From Acidovorax sp. NCPPB 4044 (GTDB lineage Bacteria > Pseudomonadota > Gammaproteobacteria > Burkholderiales > Burkholderiaceae_C): a stretch of 64,000 nucleotides of DNA. Below the pieces are notes generated by a model. It was not told the origin of the DNA. It saw nothing but the letters and a program-made list of their open reading frames with translations, and did not search any database. Both the position numbers and the translations under genes were made by a program. Of the stretch, positions 37,472 through 46,986 are shown piece by piece; the first letter of the stretch is position 1, and each line of letters begins with the position of its first letter. The stretch lies in the NCBI RefSeq assembly GCF_028069655.1, contig NZ_JAMCOS010000001.1:278001-342000 (forward strand), written 5' to 3'.

Positions 37472-39115
37472 TCAGGCGGCTGCCAGGGCGTGCCGCAACG
37501 GCTGCTGCGAGCGCGCTGCCTGGACGGTGCTGCGGGCGGGGGCTGCATCCACGGCCGCGCGTTCGAGCCGGAAGACCGCGACGAGCGCGCTGAGCTGCTC
37601 CGATTGCGAGCGCAGGCTGGCGGCCGCCGCGGCGCTTTCCTCCACCAGCGCGGCGTTCTGCTGCGTCACCTGGTCGAGGTGGTTCACGGCCTCGCCCACC
37701 TGGCCGATGCCGCTGCTCTGCTCCGCCGAGGCATTGGCGATCTCGCCGATGAGGGCGCTGACCTGCCGCACCTGCGCAACGATGCCGTCCATGCTCTGGC
37801 CGGCGCTGCCCGCGAGCTGGCTGCCGTTGCCCACCTTGCCCACGCTGTCGGTGATGAGGGCCTTGATCTCCTTGGCCGCCTGCGCCGAGCGCTGCGCCAG
37901 CGTGCGCACTTCGCCGGCCACCACCGCGAAGCCCCGGCCCTGCTCGCCGGCCCGTGCGGCTTCCACCGCGGCGTTCAGCGCGAGGATGTTGGTCTGGAAG
38001 GCGATGGAATCGATCACGCCGATGATGTCCGAGATCTTTCCGGACGAGGCCGCGATCTCCTGCATCGTGTCCACCACGCGGCCCACGATGGTGCCGCCCT
38101 CTTCGGCGGCCTGCGCCGCCCGCGCCGCGAGCTGGTTGGCTTCGCGGGCGGTGTCCGAATTGGTCTTGACGGTGCTGCTCAGCTCCTCCATCGAGGCGGC
38201 CGTTTCCTCCAGGCTGCTGGCCTGCTGCTCGGTGCGCTGGCTCAGGTCCGCATTGCCCATGGCGATCTCGGCCGCACCGGTGGCGATGTTCTCGCTGCCG
38301 TGGCGCACCTGGCCCACCATCTCCACGAGCCGGACGTTCATGTGCTGCAGGGCGTGCAGCAGCGCGGCCGGCTCGTCCTTGCCTTCGATGTGGAAGGCCG
38401 AGGTGAGGTCGCCCGCGGCCACCGCGGTGGCGACGGCGACGCCGGTCTCCAGCGGCCGGGTGATGGAGCGTGTGACCACCACGGCGAGCCCCAGCCCGCT
38501 GAGCACGGATACCGCGATCACCGCGATGAACACGACCAGCGCGCGCTCGTAGCCCGCGGTGGCGGCCGCGGCGGCCTGCGTGCCGCCTTCCTCGTTGAGC
38601 TGGATCAGTTGGGACAGCACCTCGGTCGCGTCGGAAAACGCCTTCGCGGACGCCGCAGCGGCTTGGGCCCGCGTGTCGGCACCCGCGCTCTCCGCGGCGT
38701 CCGAAAGGGCGATGAGCCGGCTCTCCGATGCCCGGTAGTCGTCCAGGCGGCTGCGGAAGGTCTGGTAGAGCTGCTTTTCCTGCGGAGAGGAAATCTTCGG
38801 CTCATAAATGGCGAGTGCCGCGGGCAGCCGGGTTTCGAAGGCGGCCTTGAGCCGGTCGAGGAGTTCCTGCCGCACGCGCGGGCTCGGGTCCACGACCCGG
38901 CGCAGGCTGGCGCGGCGGCCGTCGTTCATGATCGCCCGGATGTCTCCCACCGATCGCACGCTGGGCAGCCAGTTCGTTCCCAGTTCGCTGGCGTGGTGGT
39001 TCAGGTTGCGGAGCTGGAAGAGGCCGAAGGCGCCCAACAGCAGCAGGAGCAGGAGCAGCGCACCGAAGCCCAGGGCCAGCCGCGGACCTATCTTGATTTG
39101 TCGAAGGATGTGCAT
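37472..39115 (-). CDS. Methyl-accepting chemotaxis protein
   Basis: 547 residues. First membrane helix at ~16-34 ([21 protein letters not shown]). A four-helix-bundle ligand-binding domain follows ([23 protein letters not shown] is Tar-like), then a second helix ([21 protein letters not shown]), HAMP ([23 protein letters not shown]) and a long coiled-coil signalling domain. The CheA/CheW hairpin tip reads [44 protein letters not shown] across positions near residue 400. The C-terminal NWETF-type pentapeptide for CheR/CheB docking is absent. Single gene with an AT-rich upstream region. Confidence 0.95.
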   Translation of the reverse strand: MHILRQIKIGPRLALGFGALLLLLLLLGAFGLFQLRNLNHHASELGTNWLPSVRSVGDIRAIMNDGRRASLRRVVDPSPRVRQELLDRLKAAFETRLPAALAIYEPKISSPQEKQLYQTFRSRLDDYRASESRLIALSDAAESAGADTRAQAAAASAKAFSDATEVLSQLIQLNEEGGTQAAAAATAGYERALVVFIAVIAVSVLSGLGLAVVVTRSITRPLETGVAVATAVAAGDLTSAFHIEGKDEPAALLHALQHMNVRLVEMVGQVRHGSENIATGAAEIAMGNADLSQRTEQQASSLEETAASMEELSSTVKTNSDTAREANQLAARAAQAAEEGGTIVGRVVDTMQEIAASSGKISDIIGVIDSIAFQTNILALNAAVEAARAGEQGRGFAVVAGEVRTLAQRSAQAAKEIKALITDSVGKVGNGSQLAGSAGQSMDGIVAQVRQVSALIGEIANASAEQSSGIGQVGEAVNHLDQVTQQNAALVEESAAAAASLRSQSEQLSALVAVFRLERAAVDAAPARSTVQAARSQQPLRHALAAA

Positions 39116-39399
39116 GAGAAATGCTCCGTTTGTCGGTCTTTGTGGATCACATTTATCAAATATAAGATCAAATTCCATTTGGCGGCTGGCATTTTTGTTA
39201 TTTCTGCGCTGTGGAATCAGCGCCCCTGTGAACGTGTTACCGGGCCGGTGGGCCCTTCGATCCACTGGGCGATTGCCATGCCCGTCGTCGCTGGTTTCCT
39301 GTGGTGAGGTGTTGGCCCAGCGTCGCCAGGATCTCCTCGGACAGCACCGGTTGCCCGGTCGTCGTGGCACGCGCCACCACGAGGGCGCCCACAGGGTCG

Positions 39400-39644
39400 C
39401 GCGCATTTGCACGGCGCGCTGCCGGCCTGCGGCGCTCGGCTCGGCGGACGGCGCCAGATCGTCGGGCGATACCGGTTCCCGCCTCCCGCAATCTCGTGCA
39501 CCCCGATGCAATGGCCCAGGGGCTCGACCCGGTGCCGGCACCGCCCGGCCCATGGCCCTGGCGAACGCCGTGTTCAACGGATTCGGCTTTGGCGGCGTGA
39601 ATGCGTCGCGGGTGCCCGGACGCCGGGCGCCTGGCGCTTTCTGA
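39400..39644 (+). pseudogene. Remnant of a beta-ketoacyl-ACP synthase (FabF/FabB-like C-terminus), frameshifted
   Basis: Two frames together reproduce the C-terminal end of a KAS enzyme. One frame gives [19 protein letters not shown] (from 39490), aligning with the NLEHPDPE..GLDLVPN region. One base out of phase, [22 protein letters not shown] (from about 39544) aligns residue for residue with the ARKM...LSNSFGFGGTNAS end of FabF, then a stop at 39642. No upstream catalytic Cys/His regions are recognisable. The flanking 39116-40037 contains no intact gene, so this is a decayed gene. Confidence 0.6.
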
Positions 39645-40037
39645 TGCGGGGGCCTCAGCGCCGCGGCGCTCTTCGGCATGAGCGAGGCAGAGGGTCACTC
39701 CGTGCCCTCCAGATCCGCGAAGAGCAGCAGGCCGCGCAGGACGCGGCCGAACGCCACGGGGTCGGGTCTCATGGCGGCGATGCACATCGATGGGCAGGAA
39801 AACGCGGTGCGCGGAGGGCATGTACCCGCCCGCGCCCAGTTCCGGACTGCTGGACGCCGGACCGCGGAAAACCACCACATCGGCGCCCGGCAGCGGCAGC
39901 CGCGATGGCATGCATGCCGCAACGGGCTCCAAGGCTGCCCGCAGCGCGTCCGCATGGGGCCCGGTTCATTGCCTGCGTTCAGCAGGTGATGGCGATGGCG
40001 GGCGGTGAAGTCATCGCACGGGCCGTAGTGTGGCGCT
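39645..40037. other. Gene-free stretch beside the KAS remnant
   Basis: Nearly 400 bp with several random frames on both strands and no recognisable product. A minus-strand frame ending near 39695 contains DPVAFGRVLRGLLLFADLEG, which has protein-like composition but no identified family. Together with the KAS remnant it looks like a decayed locus between the chemotaxis receptor and the hexR-like gene. Confidence 0.4.
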
Positions 40038-40892
40038 TCACGTGTAGCGCTTGGCCCGCAGGTTGTCCTTCATCTGTTGCAGGCGCGGCTGCAGCGGCTC
40101 GCCGATGCGCAGCGCCACACAGGTGGCCAGCACGTCGATCACCAGCAGGTGCAGCAGGCGCGACACCATCGGGCTGTAGCGGTCGTAGCCCTCCGGATGG
40201 TCGGCCGCCAGGTGGATGTGGCAGGCGCTCGCCAGCGGCGAGCCGCTCGCGGTGATGGCGATGGTGGTGGCGCCGTTCTTGCGTGCGATGTCGGCCGCAT
40301 CCATGAGGTCGCGCGTGCGGCCGGAGTTGGAGACGATGACCAGGCAGTCGCCGGGCCCCAGCAGGGTGGCGCTCATGACCTGCATGTGGCCGTCGCTGGT
40401 CGAGAGGCTGGTCACGCCGAGGCGGAAGAACTTGTGCTGCGCGTCCTGCGCCACGATGCCCGAATTGCCGGCGCCGTAGAACTCGATGCGCCGGCCCGTC
40501 TGCCAGGTGGCCGCGATGGCGGCGGCCGCCTGCTCGATGGCCTTGGTGCTGGCGGCGTTGCGGTACTGCAGGAACGCGGCGACGGCGTTGTCCACCACCT
40601 TCACGAGCACGTCGCCGGTCTTGTCGTCGGCATCCACGCTGCGGTGGATGAAGGGCACGCCCTCGCTCACGCTGCCGGCGAGCTTGAGCTTGAAATCGGC
40701 CAGCCCGTCGTAGCCCATGCTGCGGCAGAAACGCACCACCGTGGGCTTGCTCACGCCCGCGCGCGCAGCCAGTTCGCGCACCGGCAGCCGCGCGAAGGCG
40801 CGGGCATCCTGCAGCACGAGCTGCCCCACGCGCTGCTCGGCGGGGGCCAGCGAGGGCAGGGACGCGGTGATGCGGTCGAGCATCTCAGCCAC
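40038..40892 (-). CDS. hexR: RpiR/HexR family transcriptional regulator
   Basis: 284 residues. The N-terminal HTH_6 domain has RELAARAGVSKPTVVRFCRSMGYDGLADFKLKL (residues ~40-72), and the C-terminal SIS sugar-phosphate domain has FYGAGNSGIVAQDAQHKFFRLG and VIVSNSGRTRDL. HexR-type proteins repress zwf and Entner-Doudoroff genes and release DNA on binding 2-keto-3-deoxy-6-phosphogluconate. Its place next to zwf, tal and pgi supports that role, although the zwf-hexR gap (168 bp, including repeat copy 2) is long. Start 40883 (MLDRITASLP) is an alternative. Confidence 0.9.
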   Translation of the reverse strand: MAEMLDRITASLPSLAPAEQRVGQLVLQDARAFARLPVRELAARAGVSKPTVVRFCRSMGYDGLADFKLKLAGSVSEGVPFIHRSVDADDKTGDVLVKVVDNAVAAFLQYRNAASTKAIEQAAAAIAATWQTGRRIEFYGAGNSGIVAQDAQHKFFRLGVTSLSTSDGHMQVMSATLLGPGDCLVIVSNSGRTRDLMDAADIARKNGATTIAITASGSPLASACHIHLAADHPEGYDRYSPMVSRLLHLLVIDVLATCVALRIGEPLQPRLQQMKDNLRAKRYT

Positions 40893-40955
40893 CCGCCATG
40901 CCGGACGCAGCCGCCCATGGCCGACGCTCCTGCCAGGGCCTCGCCCATACGATGG

Positions 40956-41056
40956 CCGCGGAGCAGGCCACGCCAGCGGACGCCGTGGAACCGGCTTCGC
41001 CGGGCCATGGGCGTCGTCCCCCCTCGGGGGGAAGGCGCCGCAGGCGACTCAGGGGG
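40956..41056 (-). repeat. ~100-bp GC-rich dispersed repeat, copy 2 (zwf-hexR gap)
   Basis: Close match to 17691-17790 in the same orientation: minus-strand CCCCCTGAGTCGCCTGCGG, then CGCCTTCCCCCCGAGGGGGG and on to GCTCCGCGG. It can form a strong C/G-run hairpin and begins 4 bp after the zwf stop. It may end or attenuate transcription, although no T-run follows. Confidence 0.8.
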
Positions 41057-41060
41057 GGCC

Positions 41061-42527
41061 TCATGTTTCTTCCATCCAGCTGTGGCCTTCGCGCGCGACC
41101 ATGGCGCTGGCGGCGCTGGGTCCCCAGCTGCCTGCGGCGTAGGGGCGGGGGCTGTCTTCCGAGTCGCGCCAGGACTGCATGATGGGCTCCACCCAGCGCC
41201 AGGCGGCTTCCTGCTCGTCGGCGCGCACGAAGAGGTTCAGGCGGCCGGCGATCACGTCGAGCAGCAGGCGCTCGTAGGCACCCACGCGTTCGGTGCCGAA
41301 GCGCTGCTCGAAGTCCAGGTCGAGGTGCACGGGCGCGAGCGCCTGGGCCTCGGAGATGCGCACGCCGCGCTTTTCCTGGCCCGCCGCGAAGAGGTGCAGC
41401 GCCACGCCGTCGCGCGGCTGCAGGTGGATCACGAGGCGGTTGGCGGTGCCGAGCGGCGTGCGGTAGATGGCGTGCGGCGTGGGCCGGAAGTTGATGGCGA
41501 TGTGCGCCTCGTGCGCGGCGAGCCGCTTGCCGGTGCGGATGTAGAAGGGCACGCCCGCCCAGCGCCAGTTGGCTATCTCGGTGCGCAGCGCCACGAAGGT
41601 CTCGGTGCGGCTGTCGGCGGGCACGCCGTCCTCCTCGGCATAGCCGCGCACGCGCTCGCCGCCCATCGAACCGGAGGTGTACTGGCCGCGCACCACGTCG
41701 CGCGAGAGCGTGGCGGGCGTCCACGGCACCAGCGAGCGCAGCACCTTGAGCTTCTCGTCGCGGATGGCGTCGGCATGGGCGTTGATCGGCGGCTCCATGC
41801 CGATCGCGCAGAGCAGCTGCAGCGCGTGGTTCTGCACCATGTCGCGCAGCGCGCCGGTGCCGTCGTAGAAGGCGCCGCGCTTTTCCACGCCGAGTTTCTC
41901 GGCCATGGTGATCTCGATGCTGGCCACCGTCTCGCGGCGCCAGAGCGGCTCGAAGAGCGCGTTGCCGAAGCGCAGCGCCAGCAGGTTCTGCACCGATGGC
42001 TTGCCCAGGTAGTGGTCGATGCGGAAGATCTGCGTCTCGTCGAACACGCGGCGCACGGCGGCGTTGATCGCGCGGTTGGAGGCCAGGTCGTGGCCCAGCG
42101 GCTTTTCGAGCACCACGCGCGTGTGCGGCGTGGCCAGGCCCGCGGCGCCGAGCTGCTCGCAGGCGGTGGTGAACAGGCCCGGCGCGGTGGCGAGGTACAT
42201 CACCACGGTGTCGGCCTGCCGCTCGGCGAGGCGCGCGGCGAGCGCGGCGTAGTCGGCGGGCTTGGAGAGGTCCATGCGCTGGTAGTGCAGCAGCGCGGCG
42301 AAGCGCTCGAACTCCTCGGCGTTGGGCCGCTTGTCGCCCTCCACGGCGGCGAAGCGGCTCGCGATGAGTTCGCGGTAGGCGCTGTCGCTGAGGTCGTCGC
42401 GCGCCACGCCGATGATGCGGCCCTCCGAGGGCAGCGAACCGTGCCGGAATGCTTGGAAGAGGGCGGGCAGCAGCTTGCGCCATGCCAGATCACCCGTGCC
42501 GCCGAACAGGACCAGATCGAAACTCAT
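41061..42527 (-). CDS. zwf: Glucose-6-phosphate 1-dehydrogenase
   Basis: Oxidises glucose-6-phosphate to 6-phosphogluconolactone, entry to the pentose phosphate and Entner-Doudoroff routes. 488 residues. NADP-binding [16 protein letters not shown] at the N-terminus; the active-site [21 protein letters not shown] contains the catalytic His region. [10 protein letters not shown] and [10 protein letters not shown] are also conserved. Start 42527 ([10 protein letters not shown]) is standard; the longer frame is not. Divergent from tal with ~245 bp between starts, which contain an imperfect dyad. Confidence 0.97.
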   Translation of the reverse strand: MSFDLVLFGGTGDLAWRKLLPALFQAFRHGSLPSEGRIIGVARDDLSDSAYRELIASRFAAVEGDKRPNAEEFERFAALLHYQRMDLSKPADYAALAARLAERQADTVVMYLATAPGLFTTACEQLGAAGLATPHTRVVLEKPLGHDLASNRAINAAVRRVFDETQIFRIDHYLGKPSVQNLLALRFGNALFEPLWRRETVASIEITMAEKLGVEKRGAFYDGTGALRDMVQNHALQLLCAIGMEPPINAHADAIRDEKLKVLRSLVPWTPATLSRDVVRGQYTSGSMGGERVRGYAEEDGVPADSRTETFVALRTEIANWRWAGVPFYIRTGKRLAAHEAHIAINFRPTPHAIYRTPLGTANRLVIHLQPRDGVALHLFAAGQEKRGVRISEAQALAPVHLDLDFEQRFGTERVGAYERLLLDVIAGRLNLFVRADEQEAAWRWVEPIMQSWRDSEDSPRPYAAGSWGPSAASAMVAREGHSWMEET

Positions 42528-42595
42528 TGACGCCGCACTCCCGGAAGTTGGTTGGTGGATGCTGCGGGCAGGGCCCGCGAAAAGCCGTGGGCGCA

Positions 42596-42645
42596 TGTTA
42601 CCGAGTTTCACCATGAGGCGCCGGCTGACAGAAACTCCGGTTACA
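42596..42645. promoter_or_regulatory. Interrupted inverted repeat between zwf and tal (candidate regulator site)
   Basis: The arms TGTTACCGAGTTTC (42596-42609) and GAAACTCCGGTTACA (42631-42645) are near-complementary, with one inserted base. They flank 21 bp in the middle of the divergent zwf/tal promoter region, and a TACACT hexamer (42653-42658) follows towards tal. It would suit a dimeric regulator such as the nearby HexR-like protein, but it does not match the classical HexR consensus closely. Confidence 0.4.
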
Positions 42646-42771
42646 GCGCGCCTACACTCCCGGGTGGCGCAGCGCGCAGGCCCCCGGTTGCCGCCGCCAT
42701 CCCGGCCCTGCCGCGCGATGGCTGCCGCGGCCCCCGCCCGCGTCCGCCCCCACAAACCCCCGGAGGATTGC

Positions 42772-43719
42772 ATGAACCAACTCGACGCCCTCAAGCAGGT
42801 CACCACGGTGGTGGCCGATACGGGCGACTTCCGCCAGCTCAGCGCCTACCAGCCGCAGGATGCGACCACCAACCCGTCGCTGATCCTCAAGGCCGTGCAG
42901 AAGGCCGAATACGCGCCCCTGCTGCAGGAATCCGTGGAGCGCTGGCGCGGCCGGGCGCTGGACGAGATCGTGGACCGCCTCATCGTGCGCTTCGGCTGCG
43001 AGATCCTCTCGCTGATCCCCGGCCGCGTCTCCACCGAAGTGGATGCGCGCCTCTCGTTCGACACCCTGGCCACGGTGGCGCGCGGCGAGCGCATCGTCGA
43101 TCTCTACCGCGCCGAAGGCGTGGACACCGGCCGCGTGCTGATCAAGATCGCCGCCACCTGGGAGGGCATCGAGGCCGCGCGCATCCTGGAAGAGCGCGGC
43201 ATCCGCACCAACCTCACGCTGCTGTTCTCGCCCGTGCAGGCGGTGGCCTGCGGCGCGGCCAGGGTGCAGCTCATCTCGCCCTTCGTGGGGCGCATCTACG
43301 ACTGGTTCAAGAAGCAGGCCGGCGCGCAGTGGGACGAGGCCGCGATGGCCGGCGCGAACGACCCCGGCGTGCAGTCGGTGCGCCAGATCTACCAGTACTA
43401 CAAGCACTTCGGCATCCGCACCGAGGTGATGGGCGCGAGCTTCCGCAACGTGGGCCAGATCACGGCGCTGGCGGGCTGCGACCTGCTCACCATCGCGCCG
43501 GACCTGCTCGCGCAGCTGGCCGCATCGGAGGCGCCGCTCGCCCGCGCGCTCGACCCCGAGGCCGCGCGCAGCCTGGAGCTGCAGCCCGTGCAGTACGACG
43601 AGCCGGGCTTCCGCTACGCGTTCAACGCCGACGCCATGGCCACCGAGAAGCTGGCCGAGGGCATCCGCGCCTTCGCGGCCGACGCGGCCAAGCTCGAACA
43701 GATGATCCTCGCCGCATGA
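42772..43719 (+). CDS. tal: Transaldolase
   Basis: Non-oxidative pentose phosphate enzyme. 315 residues. [12 protein letters not shown] near the N-terminus, Schiff-base lysine K125 in [45 protein letters not shown] and [18 protein letters not shown], all classic for the TalB family. GGAGG lies 7 nt upstream of the ATG. Its stop overlaps a possible upstream start of pgi (43716), so the two are co-transcribed. Confidence 0.97.
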   Translation: MNQLDALKQVTTVVADTGDFRQLSAYQPQDATTNPSLILKAVQKAEYAPLLQESVERWRGRALDEIVDRLIVRFGCEILSLIPGRVSTEVDARLSFDTLATVARGERIVDLYRAEGVDTGRVLIKIAATWEGIEAARILEERGIRTNLTLLFSPVQAVACGAARVQLISPFVGRIYDWFKKQAGAQWDEAAMAGANDPGVQSVRQIYQYYKHFGIRTEVMGASFRNVGQITALAGCDLLTIAPDLLAQLAASEAPLARALDPEAARSLELQPVQYDEPGFRYAFNADAMATEKLAEGIRAFAADAAKLEQMILAA

Positions 43720-43739
43720 CGACGCCAAGGAATGCCCCG

Positions 43740-45338
43740 ATGACGACGCCCCCCGCCGCCCGCACCCGCTGCGACCGCACCGCCGCCTGGGCCGCGCTGC
43801 AGGCGCATTACGCCGCCAGCGGCCGCGCCTTCGACATCCGCGAGGCGTTCGCCGCCGATCCGCAGCGCTTCGAGCGCTTCAGCCAGGAGGCGCCGCACGT
43901 CTTCGCCGACCTGTCCAAGAACCGCATCGACGCCGCCACCGAGGCGCTGCTGCTGCAGCTGGCGCGCGAATGCGGCGTGGAAGGCTGGCGCAACGCGATG
44001 TTCGCGGGCGAGGCCATCAACCACACCGAGCAGCGGGCGGTGATGCACTGGTTGTTGCGAGAACCACCCCATGCCGCCGATTCCATTGAAAAGTCTGCTA
44101 CAGAATCAGTAGCAAAAGGCCGGCGCGACGTGCACGCCACGCTGCAGGCCATGCTCGACTTCGCGGAGCGCGTGCGCGCCGACGACGGCATCACCGACAT
44201 CGTGAACATCGGCATCGGCGGCTCCGACCTGGGGCCCTCGATGGTGGCGAAGGCGCTCGACGACCTGCGCCACCCGGGCAAGCGCCTGCATTTCGTCTCC
44301 AACGTCGATGGGGCCGAGCTGGGCAGCGTGCTGCGCACGCTGCGGGCCGAGAACACGCTCTTCCTGATCGCCTCCAAGACCTTCACCACGGCCGAGACGA
44401 TGACCAACGCGCACGCTGCGCGCGCGTGGTTCGTGCAGCAGGGCGGGGCGCAAGAGGCGGTGGCGCGGCACTTCGCGGCGCTCACCACCAACATCCCGGC
44501 GGCCGCGGCCTTCGGCATCGACACCACCTTCGGCTTCTGGGACTGGGTGGGCGGGCGCTATTCGCTGTGGTCGGCCATCGGCCTGCCGGTCGCCATCGCC
44601 GTGGGCGCCGACGCGTTCCGCAGCCTGCTGGCCGGCGCGCATGCGATGGACGTGCACTTCCGCACCGCGCCCCTGGAGCACAACCTGCCCGTGCGCCTGG
44701 GCCTGCTGGACGTGTGGTACCGCAACTTCCACGGTTTCGCCACGCGCAGCGTCGCACCCTACAGCCACGGCCTGCGCCGGCTGCCGGCCTACCTGCAGCA
44801 GCTGGAGATGGAGAGCAACGGCAAGGGCGTGGACGCGGCCGGGGAGGCGCTGCCCTTCGCCACCTCGCCCGTGGTCTGGGGCGAGCCCGGCACCAACGGG
44901 CAGCACGCGTTCTTCCAGATGATCCACCAGGGCCCGGACATCGTGCCCGTGGAGTTCATCGCGCTGCGCGAGCCGGGGCGCGATCTGGCGGACCAGCACC
45001 CGCGCCTCGTGGCCAACGCGCTCGCGCAGGCCAAGGCGCTGATGCTCGGCAAGGCCAGCGACGACGGCCACCGCCGCTTCACGGGCAACCGGCCGAGCAC
45101 CTTCCTTGTGCTGGAGCGGCTCGACCCCGCCAGCCTGGGCGCGCTGATCGCGCTCTACGAGCACCGCGTGTTCGTGAGCGGCGCGCTCTGGGGCATCAAC
45201 AGCTTCGACCAATGGGGCGTGGAACTGGGCAAGGTGCTCGCCAAGGAGTTGGAGCCGCGCCTCGCCTCGGGCGATGCCTCGGGGCTGGACGGCTCCACCG
45301 GCGGGCTGCTCGCACGGCTGGCGCACGCGCGCCGCTGA
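43740..45338 (+). CDS. pgi: Glucose-6-phosphate isomerase (with repeat-derived insert)
   Basis: Interconverts glucose-6-phosphate and fructose-6-phosphate. 532 residues from ATG 43740, which has AAGGA at 43726-43730; ATG 43716 is possible. PGI motifs: NIGIGGSDLGPSMV, FVSNVDGAELGSVL, SKTFTTAETMTNA, GFWDWVGGRYSLWSAIGLP, GEPGTNGQHAFFQMIHQG and the catalytic Lys region near the C-terminus. Between the helix ending MHWLLREPP and DVHATLQAM an insert HAADSIEKSATESVAKG is encoded by repeat copy E and is absent from typical PGI. Its stop is followed by a strong terminator. Confidence 0.96.
   Translation: MTTPPAARTRCDRTAAWAALQAHYAASGRAFDIREAFAADPQRFERFSQEAPHVFADLSKNRIDAATEALLLQLARECGVEGWRNAMFAGEAINHTEQRAVMHWLLREPPHAADSIEKSATESVAKGRRDVHATLQAMLDFAERVRADDGITDIVNIGIGGSDLGPSMVAKALDDLRHPGKRLHFVSNVDGAELGSVLRTLRAENTLFLIASKTFTTAETMTNAHAARAWFVQQGGAQEAVARHFAALTTNIPAAAAFGIDTTFGFWDWVGGRYSLWSAIGLPVAIAVGADAFRSLLAGAHAMDVHFRTAPLEHNLPVRLGLLDVWYRNFHGFATRSVAPYSHGLRRLPAYLQQLEMESNGKGVDAAGEALPFATSPVVWGEPGTNGQHAFFQMIHQGPDIVPVEFIALREPGRDLADQHPRLVANALAQAKALMLGKASDDGHRRFTGNRPSTFLVLERLDPASLGALIALYEHRVFVSGALWGINSFDQWGVELGKVLAKELEPRLASGDASGLDGSTGGLLARLAHARR
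44070..44116 (-). repeat. 47-bp dispersed repeat, copy E (inside pgi)
   Basis: Full-length, read on the minus strand: TTTGCT-N10-TAGCA-N7-CAATG-N4-CGGCGGCATG. On the pgi sense strand it encodes most of the insert HAADSIEKSATESVAK. The insertion keeps the reading frame. Confidence 0.85.
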
Positions 45339-45354
45339 GCCGGAGCCTGCCGCA

Positions 45355-45399
45355 CGACGCCCCCTCGCGCCCCGGCGGCGCGCGGGGGCGTCGGCTTTT
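45355..45399 (+). terminator. Intrinsic terminator after pgi
   Basis: Long GC-rich stem CGACGCCCCCTCGCGC / GCGCGCGGGGGCGTCG (one mismatch) with loop CCCGGCG, followed by GCTTTT, 16 bp after the pgi stop. Confidence 0.8.
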
Positions 45400-45593
45400 G
45401 GGCGCCGCCCGCCCGTCTGCCATGCCGGTGGTTACATCCTGTGATGCGGGCTCAGGGATTCCACTAGCCGAATGAACGCATAAAAGTATCGATGCCCCGC
45501 CATCCGGTACCGGTGGCCGCCGCCCGCCTCGCCAGAATGGACGCCACGGCCGCAGCCCCTGCGGCTGCACGAAAACCATTCCAGGAGACGAAC

Positions 45594-46904
45594 ATGCAGC
45601 GCTTTCTGACCACCGGCGTGGCCCTGGCCCTGTGCGCGGCCGGCGGCCTCGCGCGGGCCGCCACCGAACTCGTGATCGCCACCGTGAACAACGGCCACAT
45701 GATCGAGATGCAGAAGCTCACGCCGGAGTTCGAGAAAAGCCACCCGGAGATCCGGCTCAAGTGGGTGACGCTGGAAGAGGGCGTGCTGCGCCAGCGCGTG
45801 ACCACCGACATCGCCACCAAGGGCGGCCAGTTCGACGTGATGACCGTGGGCATCTACGAGGTGCCGATCTGGGCGAAGAAGGGCTGGCTGCTGCCCATCG
45901 CCACCGATGCCGCCTACGACGCGGACGACCTGTTGCCCACCATCCGCGAGGGCCTGTCGCAGGACGGCAAGCTCTACGCCTCGCCGTTCTACGGCGAAAG
46001 CTCCATGCTCATGTACCGCAAGGACCTGGCCGACAAGGCCGGCTTCGCGATGCCCGCGCAACCCACCTGGGAGCAGGTGAAGGCCTTCGCCGCCAAGGCG
46101 CACGACCCGAAGGCGGGCGTCTACGGCATCTGCCTGCGCGGCAAGCCGGGCTGGGGCGACAACATCGCGCTCCTGACCACCATGGTGAACACCTGGGGCG
46201 GGCAGTGGTTCGACATGCAGTGGAAGCCGCAGATCGACACGCCCGCATGGCGGCAGGCGGTGGGCTTCTACGTGGACCTGATGAAGGCCTACGGCCCGCC
46301 GGGCGCGGCCTCCAACAGCTTCAACGAGAACCTCGCGCTGTTCAACGAAGGCAAGTGCGCGGCCTGGGTGGATGCCACCATCGCGGCCTCGTTCGTGAGC
46401 GACCCCAAGCAGTCGAAGGTGGCCGACAAGGTGGCCTACGCCGCTGCTCCCGTGGCCACCACGCCCAAGGGCGCGAACTGGCTCTGGACCTGGAACCTGG
46501 CGATCCCCGCCAGTTCGAAGAAGGCCGACGCGGCGCAGACCTTCGTGAAGTGGGCCACGTCCAGGGAGTACGTGCAGCTCGTGGCGAAGACGCACGGCTG
46601 GCACGCCGTGCCCACCGGCACGCGCCAGTCCACGTACGCGAACCCCGAGTTCCAGAAGGTGGCGGCGTTCGCCGCGGCCGAAAAGCGCGCCATCGACAGC
46701 ACGCGCCTGAACGATGCCACGCTGCCGCGCTCGCCCTACGTCGGCGTGCAGTACGCCGCGATCCCCGAGTTCCAGGCCATCGGCATCGCGGTGGGCCAGC
46801 AGATCAGCGCGGCGCTCTCGGGCAAGGCGACGGTGGAGCAGGCGCTCAAGACCTCGCAGACGCTCGCCGAGCGCGAGATGAAGAAGGCCGGCTACCCCAA
46901 GTGA
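45594..46904 (+). CDS. Polyol (sorbitol/mannitol) ABC transporter substrate-binding protein
   Basis: 436 residues. Signal peptide MQRFLTTGVALALCAAGGLARA, then a family 1 sugar-binding protein fold. EFEKSHPEIRLKWVTLEEGVLRQRVTTD and FDVMTVGIYEVPIWAKKGWL are characteristic of SmoE/MtlE polyol-binding proteins. ASPFYGESSMLMYRKDL and GICLRGKPGWGDN follow. First gene of a polyol operon. ATG 45594 is preceded by AGGAGA; the extended frame has no signal. The ~195-bp leader after the pgi terminator presumably carries the promoter and AraC-regulator site. Confidence 0.93.
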   Translation: MQRFLTTGVALALCAAGGLARAATELVIATVNNGHMIEMQKLTPEFEKSHPEIRLKWVTLEEGVLRQRVTTDIATKGGQFDVMTVGIYEVPIWAKKGWLLPIATDAAYDADDLLPTIREGLSQDGKLYASPFYGESSMLMYRKDLADKAGFAMPAQPTWEQVKAFAAKAHDPKAGVYGICLRGKPGWGDNIALLTTMVNTWGGQWFDMQWKPQIDTPAWRQAVGFYVDLMKAYGPPGAASNSFNENLALFNEGKCAAWVDATIAASFVSDPKQSKVADKVAYAAAPVATTPKGANWLWTWNLAIPASSKKADAAQTFVKWATSREYVQLVAKTHGWHAVPTGTRQSTYANPEFQKVAAFAAAEKRAIDSTRLNDATLPRSPYVGVQYAAIPEFQAIGIAVGQQISAALSGKATVEQALKTSQTLAEREMKKAGYPK

Positions 46905-46986
46905 CGCGGCCGCGCTGCTGCTGCCCGCACGCCGGCCCGGCGTGCCGGGCCTGCGCCGCGCCCGCCTGACTCCCAGGACCCCTGCC

